The translations under genes and the position numbers were made by a program. This document shows, one piece after another, positions 5,680 to 8,269 of a stretch of DNA of 8,269 bases. The notes beneath the pieces were generated by a model. The model made no database searches. It was given only the letters and a program-made list of their open reading frames with translations, and was not told the origin of the DNA. Position 1 is the first letter of the stretch; each line of letters starts with the position of its first letter. The stretch covers positions 3,494 to 11,762 of the forward strand of contig CAJULU010000081.1 of the NCBI GenBank assembly GCA_910587575.1, in the 5' to 3' direction. Source of the stretch: an uncultured Dorea sp. GTDB taxonomy: Bacteria; Bacillota; Clostridia; Lachnospirales; Lachnospiraceae.

Positions 5680-5997
5680 AGCAGGAAATAATTTACTGCT
5701 GTCATAAAAAATCGCTGCTAAGGTCAGTTAGGAAAGGAGTGTTGCAGCACAATCAAAGCTCGTCTGGGCGAGGGTAAATAGTAATTAGGCCCAGAGCGTC
5801 CCGGCTCCTGGTTCGCCGGTCGGGGGTTTAGCAGTTTGCTAATCAGAAGCCATTCGGGGGTGATACACCTGTATGGTGCGCGGGCTTGCCTTAGTAACCT
5901 TTGTGAATTGGAAAGCGCATCATGGACCCTGAGCGAGTAATCCTTTTGAAAGCGATGGTAAGACTGGAGCTGGCATGAGGCGGCCTGGCTTTAACAC
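5680..5997 (+). ncRNA. Candidate structured noncoding RNA or long structured leader, class unknown
   Basis: This tract follows a strong promoter, has no credible coding sequence and is visibly GC-richer than the AT-rich DNA after it. By hand it folds into a nested set. A 5' hairpin is 5678-5684/5696-5702. A closing helix 5739-5743/5993-5997 stacks on 5755-5760/5987-5992 (one side carries an 11-base bulge). Hairpin 5763-5769/5789-5795 follows, then a long-range 8-bp helix 5801-5808/5966-5973 (one G-U). Inside lie hairpin 5828-5833/5837-5842 and an 8-bp helix 5874-5881/5915-5922. AAGCC 5847-5851 could also pair with GGCTT 5883-5887, crossing the last helix as a pseudoknot or alternative state. 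The pieces do not match the RNase P, tmRNA, SRP, riboswitch, T-box or group I/II intron signatures I know. The 3' end is uncertain; the transcript may continue into the recombinase gene. Confidence 0.5.
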
Positions 5998-6093
5998 GTA
6001 TAAACTATATAAGGTAAGTACGATATATAAATTATATAATATGTTTTATATATTTAATAGAAGTGTATTATTGATATAAAATAATTTATACCA
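5998..6093. other. Very AT-rich spacer, possible recombination or bending region
   Basis: About 95 bases composed almost only of A and T (repeated TATATAA, TTATATAAT, TTTTATATATTT) lie between the GC-rich RNA tract and the recombinase leader. It contains a 9-bp inverted repeat (6023-6031 with 6045-6053) and a TATAAT at 6035-6040 that lacks a matching -35. It has no coding content. Such easily melted DNA next to a tyrosine recombinase gene could hold attachment or arm-binding sites, but no direct repeat proves this. Confidence 0.4.
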
Positions 6094-6140
6094 GGACTAT
6101 CCCTCTGATAGCTACAAAAAGTGCGTATAAGGGATAGTCC
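6094..6140 (+). promoter_or_regulatory. 11-bp inverted repeat just upstream of the recombinase ribosome binding site
   Basis: GGACTATCCCT (6094-6104) and AGGGATAGTCC (6130-6140) are perfect complements around a 25-base loop. The right arm ends 3 bases before the AAAGGGG site that serves the ATG at 6155. It could be an operator for autoregulation, a binding or crossover site of the recombinase itself, or an RNA hairpin controlling translation. It has no T-run, so it is not a typical terminator. Confidence 0.6.
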
Positions 6141-6154
6141 AGAAAGGGGATGAA

Positions 6155-7177
6155 ATGGGCCGGAGAAATAAGTCATACTCGAAGGACCTCCATCAACAGG
6201 CATATGAACGCCTGACAGGAATGCAAGCCTTTGGGGAGAGCAAAAAGGCGGCGGTAGCCAATGGGACGGACAGAGATAAGATTTTCTCTGTCAGCACCTA
6301 CAAGGCATATTGGAAGCACACAAAATATTTTATCAAGTACATCAGGGAGAACTATCCGAAGTGTACCACGCTGAAAAGCGCAAAAAAGTACGCCAATGAA
6401 TGGCTTCAGGCGCAGGTTGATCGTGGCCTGTCGGCCTGGACTGTTCAGCTTGAGGCGAAGGCCCTCGGCAAACTCTACGGCATCCAGCCGGATGACGAGA
6501 ATTATTTCAAGCCCCCCAAACGGAATCGGGAGGATATCAAGCGGAGCCGCGGGGACCGGGTGCGCGACCGGCATTTCTCCAAAACCAATAATGACGAGCT
6601 GATTAAGTTCTGCCGGGGGACGGGGCTTCGCCGGAGTGAGCTGGAGGAGCTGCGGGGAAAGGACTTAGTGACCAGGGCGCAGATCGAGGCGGAGATTTCC
6701 CGCCTGGAGGCTATCCCGGCGGAACGGCGAACGCCAGCGGACACGAAACGGCTTACCATGCTCCAGGACACCCGGCTGTTCCAGGGGGAGTATTTTACCT
6801 TCGTGCGGAATGGGAAGGGCGGCAGGATGCGCCTGAGTCCCATTATCGGCAAGAATGCGGAGCAGATTGTGGAGCGGATCAGAAGCACGCCGCCAGAGGA
6901 AAAGGTGTGGCAGCACGTTCATAAAAGCGCCGACATTCATGGATACCGGGCGGAGTACGCCACGGCCATCTATAAGGCCCATGCCAGGGCGATAAAAGAG
7001 ATCCCCTATGACCGGGTGAACCGGGGAACGGGGCGGCGGTATCAGAGCGAGGTATATGTCTGCCGGAAGGACGAGGCCGGGAAGAGACTGGACAAGGCGG
7101 CGATGCTGGTGTGCAGCAAGGCCCTCGGACATAATCGTATCAGCGTGGTTGCCGACAATTATATTCGGGGCCTGTAA
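6155..7177 (+). CDS. Tyrosine recombinase / phage-type integrase
   Basis: 340 aa, ATG at 6155 with AAAGGGG about 5-6 bases upstream. The N-terminal part (about 45-115) resembles a SAM-like core-binding domain (STYKAYWKHTKYFIKYIRENYPK to GLSAWTVQLEAKALGKLYGI). The catalytic domain has the full set: R159 in TGLRRSEL, K221 in RNGKGGRMR, H262 and R265 in IHGYR, H326 in LGHNRISVV and the nucleophile Y336 in DNYI. It cuts and joins DNA through a 3'-phosphotyrosine bond for integration, excision or multimer resolution. HxxR and the second histidine are about 61 residues apart, against about 23 in XerC/D-like enzymes, because of a basic insert (about 272-320). The extra segment between R159 and K221 is also long. 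The next gene follows after 14 bases. Composition is GC-richer than the cargo genes. Accessory-plasmid or ICE recombinase is the best reading; its target site is not identified. Confidence 0.9.
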   Translation: MGRRNKSYSKDLHQQAYERLTGMQAFGESKKAAVANGTDRDKIFSVSTYKAYWKHTKYFIKYIRENYPKCTTLKSAKKYANEWLQAQVDRGLSAWTVQLEAKALGKLYGIQPDDENYFKPPKRNREDIKRSRGDRVRDRHFSKTNNDELIKFCRGTGLRRSELEELRGKDLVTRAQIEAEISRLEAIPAERRTPADTKRLTMLQDTRLFQGEYFTFVRNGKGGRMRLSPIIGKNAEQIVERIRSTPPEEKVWQHVHKSADIHGYRAEYATAIYKAHARAIKEIPYDRVNRGTGRRYQSEVYVCRKDEAGKRLDKAAMLVCSKALGHNRISVVADNYIRGL

Positions 7178-7191
7178 GGGAGGGGAACGCT

Positions 7192-7959
7192 GTGGCGAAA
7201 TATGTGAAGGAAGGGACTTTCGGCGGCTACAAGGAAGTTCCTGGCGGTCTGTCCGACCCGGAGTGTTCCCATGTGATTCTGTCGCTGAAGGAGTATAACG
7301 AGCTGCACCGGCGAATCGTTGCTGCGGAGCAGGAGAGCCGGAATACAAAATATGAGGCAGAGAAGAGGCTGCAACGGCTTGAAAATGACGCACGGTATAA
7401 AGTTCAGGCTGCGGAAGCATCGGCGGCGCAAAAGGTAGCCGACATGGAGGGAGAGCTGGAGGAAGAGCGGCGGGAAAGCGCCTATCAGCGTGGCTTGAAT
7501 GAGAACCTGTTGCGGATCGCCAGAGAACGGGCGAACGCAGACCGGAAACTGAAGCCCAAGAAAGAGCACACCGGGTATGTTGTCGTTGCTTCAGAAGAAA
7601 AAGAATACCGCTATAGGGACGGGAAGAAGTGGAAGAAAGTAAAACTGTGGGAAACTGTGCTGCAAAGCTATTATTCGGTCGATTTTGCGGAGGAAGAGGC
7701 CAGGACCCAAATTGAGAGAGACTTGCTCCCCCAAGACGGGGCTTGGTTAATTGCGGAGATAGGAATATCAGCCAGATACAGAGGAAGGTATGAGGGTATG
7801 ATTGAGGATGTTTCAGTCAAGGAAGATTTCATGAAACGGAATATACTGCTGGCGGGGCAGCAAAGGCTGAGGGCCAATTTTCGCTCCGGCTATTGGGAGC
7901 TGGTGTTTATGCACACGAAGGCCCTGGGCATCGTTCCGCCGGATATGCGGGCGCGGTGA
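7192..7959 (+). CDS. Coiled-coil protein of unknown function, co-operonic with the recombinase
   Basis: 255 aa, started by GTG at 7192 with GGGAGGGG 7 bases upstream and only 14 bases after the recombinase stop, so it is clearly in the same operon. Residues about 34-125 form a long charged helix, very probably a coiled coil (RRIVAAEQESRNTKYEAEKRLQRLENDARYKVQ to ERANADRKLKPKK). The C-terminal domain (about 126-255) starts with beta-like GYVVVASEEKEYRYRDGKKWKKVKLWETVLQ and includes aromatic and basic residues (ISARYRGRYEGM, NFRSGYWELVFMHTKALGI). There is no signal peptide or membrane segment, so it is cytoplasmic. I do not recognise the family. Position suggests an accessory factor of the recombinase or a plasmid maintenance protein, but nothing in the sequence proves this. 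Confidence 0.75.
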   Translation: MAKYVKEGTFGGYKEVPGGLSDPECSHVILSLKEYNELHRRIVAAEQESRNTKYEAEKRLQRLENDARYKVQAAEASAAQKVADMEGELEEERRESAYQRGLNENLLRIARERANADRKLKPKKEHTGYVVVASEEKEYRYRDGKKWKKVKLWETVLQSYYSVDFAEEEARTQIERDLLPQDGAWLIAEIGISARYRGRYEGMIEDVSVKEDFMKRNILLAGQQRLRANFRSGYWELVFMHTKALGIVPPDMRAR

Positions 7960-8242
7960 TCTATGGCCTTCAACCGGCGTTCAGAGGGCCTTGGCGGGCG
8001 TTTGGCGAGGGGCTGTCCCTTCTCCCCTGGGTCTGCTCGTGTGGCTTCTGAGGGTCTTAAAAGGCGTGTTAAAATAGCCTGTCCAGGGGACTTGAAATTC
8101 CTGGGTGGACAGGCTATAATTACAACAAAAAAATAGGGAAAAACTCATTGATAATAAACGGCCCTCTAAAGAGTATTCTCGTAACTAAAAAACGTTATTT
8201 TTTCTTTTCAAAAGCGGGAGAAAGTCGGAGGGGAAAAGGGGG
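7960..8242. other. Intergenic region with no firm gene
   Basis: This stretch holds GC-rich DNA up to about 8060, the inverted repeat at 8074-8117, then AT-rich DNA and a purine-rich block (8214-8242). A 57-codon open frame runs from ATG 7963 to TAG 8134-8136, 3 bases after the previous stop. It lacks a clear ribosome binding site, and the inverted repeat falls inside it, so I do not call it a gene. I see no convincing promoter: TTGATA at 8148 and TATTCT at 8174 are 20 bases apart. Confidence 0.5.
8074..8117. repeat. 12-bp perfect inverted repeat downstream of the recombinase operon
   Basis: ATAGCCTGTCCA (8074-8085) and TGGACAGGCTAT (8106-8117) are perfect complements around a 20-base interior that itself can pair GGA with TCC. 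On the + strand it is not followed by a T-run. On the - strand the stem is followed by TTTTAA, so it would work better as a terminator for leftward transcription. An operator, nicking or oriT-like stem is also possible. It would end or interrupt the recombinase operon region. Confidence 0.6.
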
Positions 8243-8269
8243 GTGAGCGGAGGCTGTGGGAATGTGGTA
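8243..8269 (+). CDS. Possible start of a further gene, cut by the window edge
   Basis: A strong purine-rich stretch (GGAGGGGAAAAGGGGG, 8227-8242) ends directly at a GTG at 8243. From there nine codons remain open to the window edge (VSGGCGNVV, with the first residue read as Met). GGAGGGG to GTG is a usable spacing of about 9 bases. Nine codons are far too few to identify a product or to exclude chance. Confidence 0.25.

Noticed and set aside
5870..5980. Group II intron or T-box fragment (GTGCGC and GGTG motifs)
   Set aside because: No domain V, no intron-encoded protein, no T-box antiterminator signature; only short chance matches.
6071..6100. TTGATA ... GACTAT as a recombinase promoter
   Set aside because: The -10 match is poor and spacing is 18; the strong promoter at 5645-5673 already reads toward the gene.
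6665..7420. 251-aa open frame on the - strand
   Set aside because: It lies opposite the recombinase and the start of the coiled-coil gene, has no known motif and no ribosome binding site of note; the + strand frames carry clear catalytic motifs.
7963..8136. 57-codon open frame directly after the coiled-coil gene
   Set aside because: There is no clear ribosome binding site, composition is odd and a 12-bp inverted repeat lies inside it; possible but unsupported.
1..8269. CRISPR array, tRNA or rRNA genes, insertion sequence with transposase
   Set aside because: No regularly spaced direct repeats, no tRNA cloverleaf or rRNA core sequence, and no transposase motif seen on reading both strands.

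Overview
The window looks like part of a mobile replicon (plasmid or integrative element) of a low-to-mid-GC Gram-positive anaerobe, most likely a gut-type Clostridia member of the Bacillota. The reasons are strong Shine-Dalgarno sites paired with ATG, GTG and TTG starts, a sigma factor translationally coupled to a DUF4367-type anti-sigma protein, a YkuD L,D-transpeptidase, and a ParA plus small ribbon-helix-helix partition pair. All real genes are on the + strand. No database search was possible, so names rest on motifs and family knowledge.

Layout. (1) 1-716, GC-richer backbone: the 3' end of a ParA/Soj ATPase overlapping a 98-aa ribbon-helix-helix protein, a likely partition cassette. (2) 766-4138, clearly AT-richer: a TTG-started sigma factor, its membrane-spanning DUF4367 anti-sigma protein (ATGA overlap), then a 120-aa secreted protein and a 533-aa secreted L,D-transpeptidase. 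The two intergenic gaps of this block hold strong RNA structure. One is a 16-bp stem with a T-run that also contains the next gene's ribosome binding site. The other is a pair of hairpins that share a segment and so exclude each other. (3) 4183-5510: a small single-pass membrane protein and a 255-aa secreted protein, closed by a perfect 22-bp terminator stem. (4) 5511-6154, 644 bases without a credible gene: the terminator, an abutting 18-bp inverted repeat, a near-consensus extended -10 promoter, a GC-rich tract that folds by hand into nested long-range helices (candidate structured RNA of about 260-320 nt), a very AT-rich stretch, and a hairpin ending just before the next ribosome binding site. 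(5) 6155-7959, GC-richer backbone again: a complete tyrosine recombinase and a coiled-coil protein of unknown function in one operon. (6) 7960-8269: a 12-bp inverted repeat and possibly the first codons of another gene at the right edge.

How it may work together (inference): partition and recombination genes maintain or move the element. The middle block is a cell-envelope cargo in which a sigma/anti-sigma switch could control exported proteins that cross-link or decorate peptidoglycan. The least explained part is the structured RNA region between its own strong promoter and the recombinase gene. It could be an independent noncoding RNA or a very long regulatory leader.
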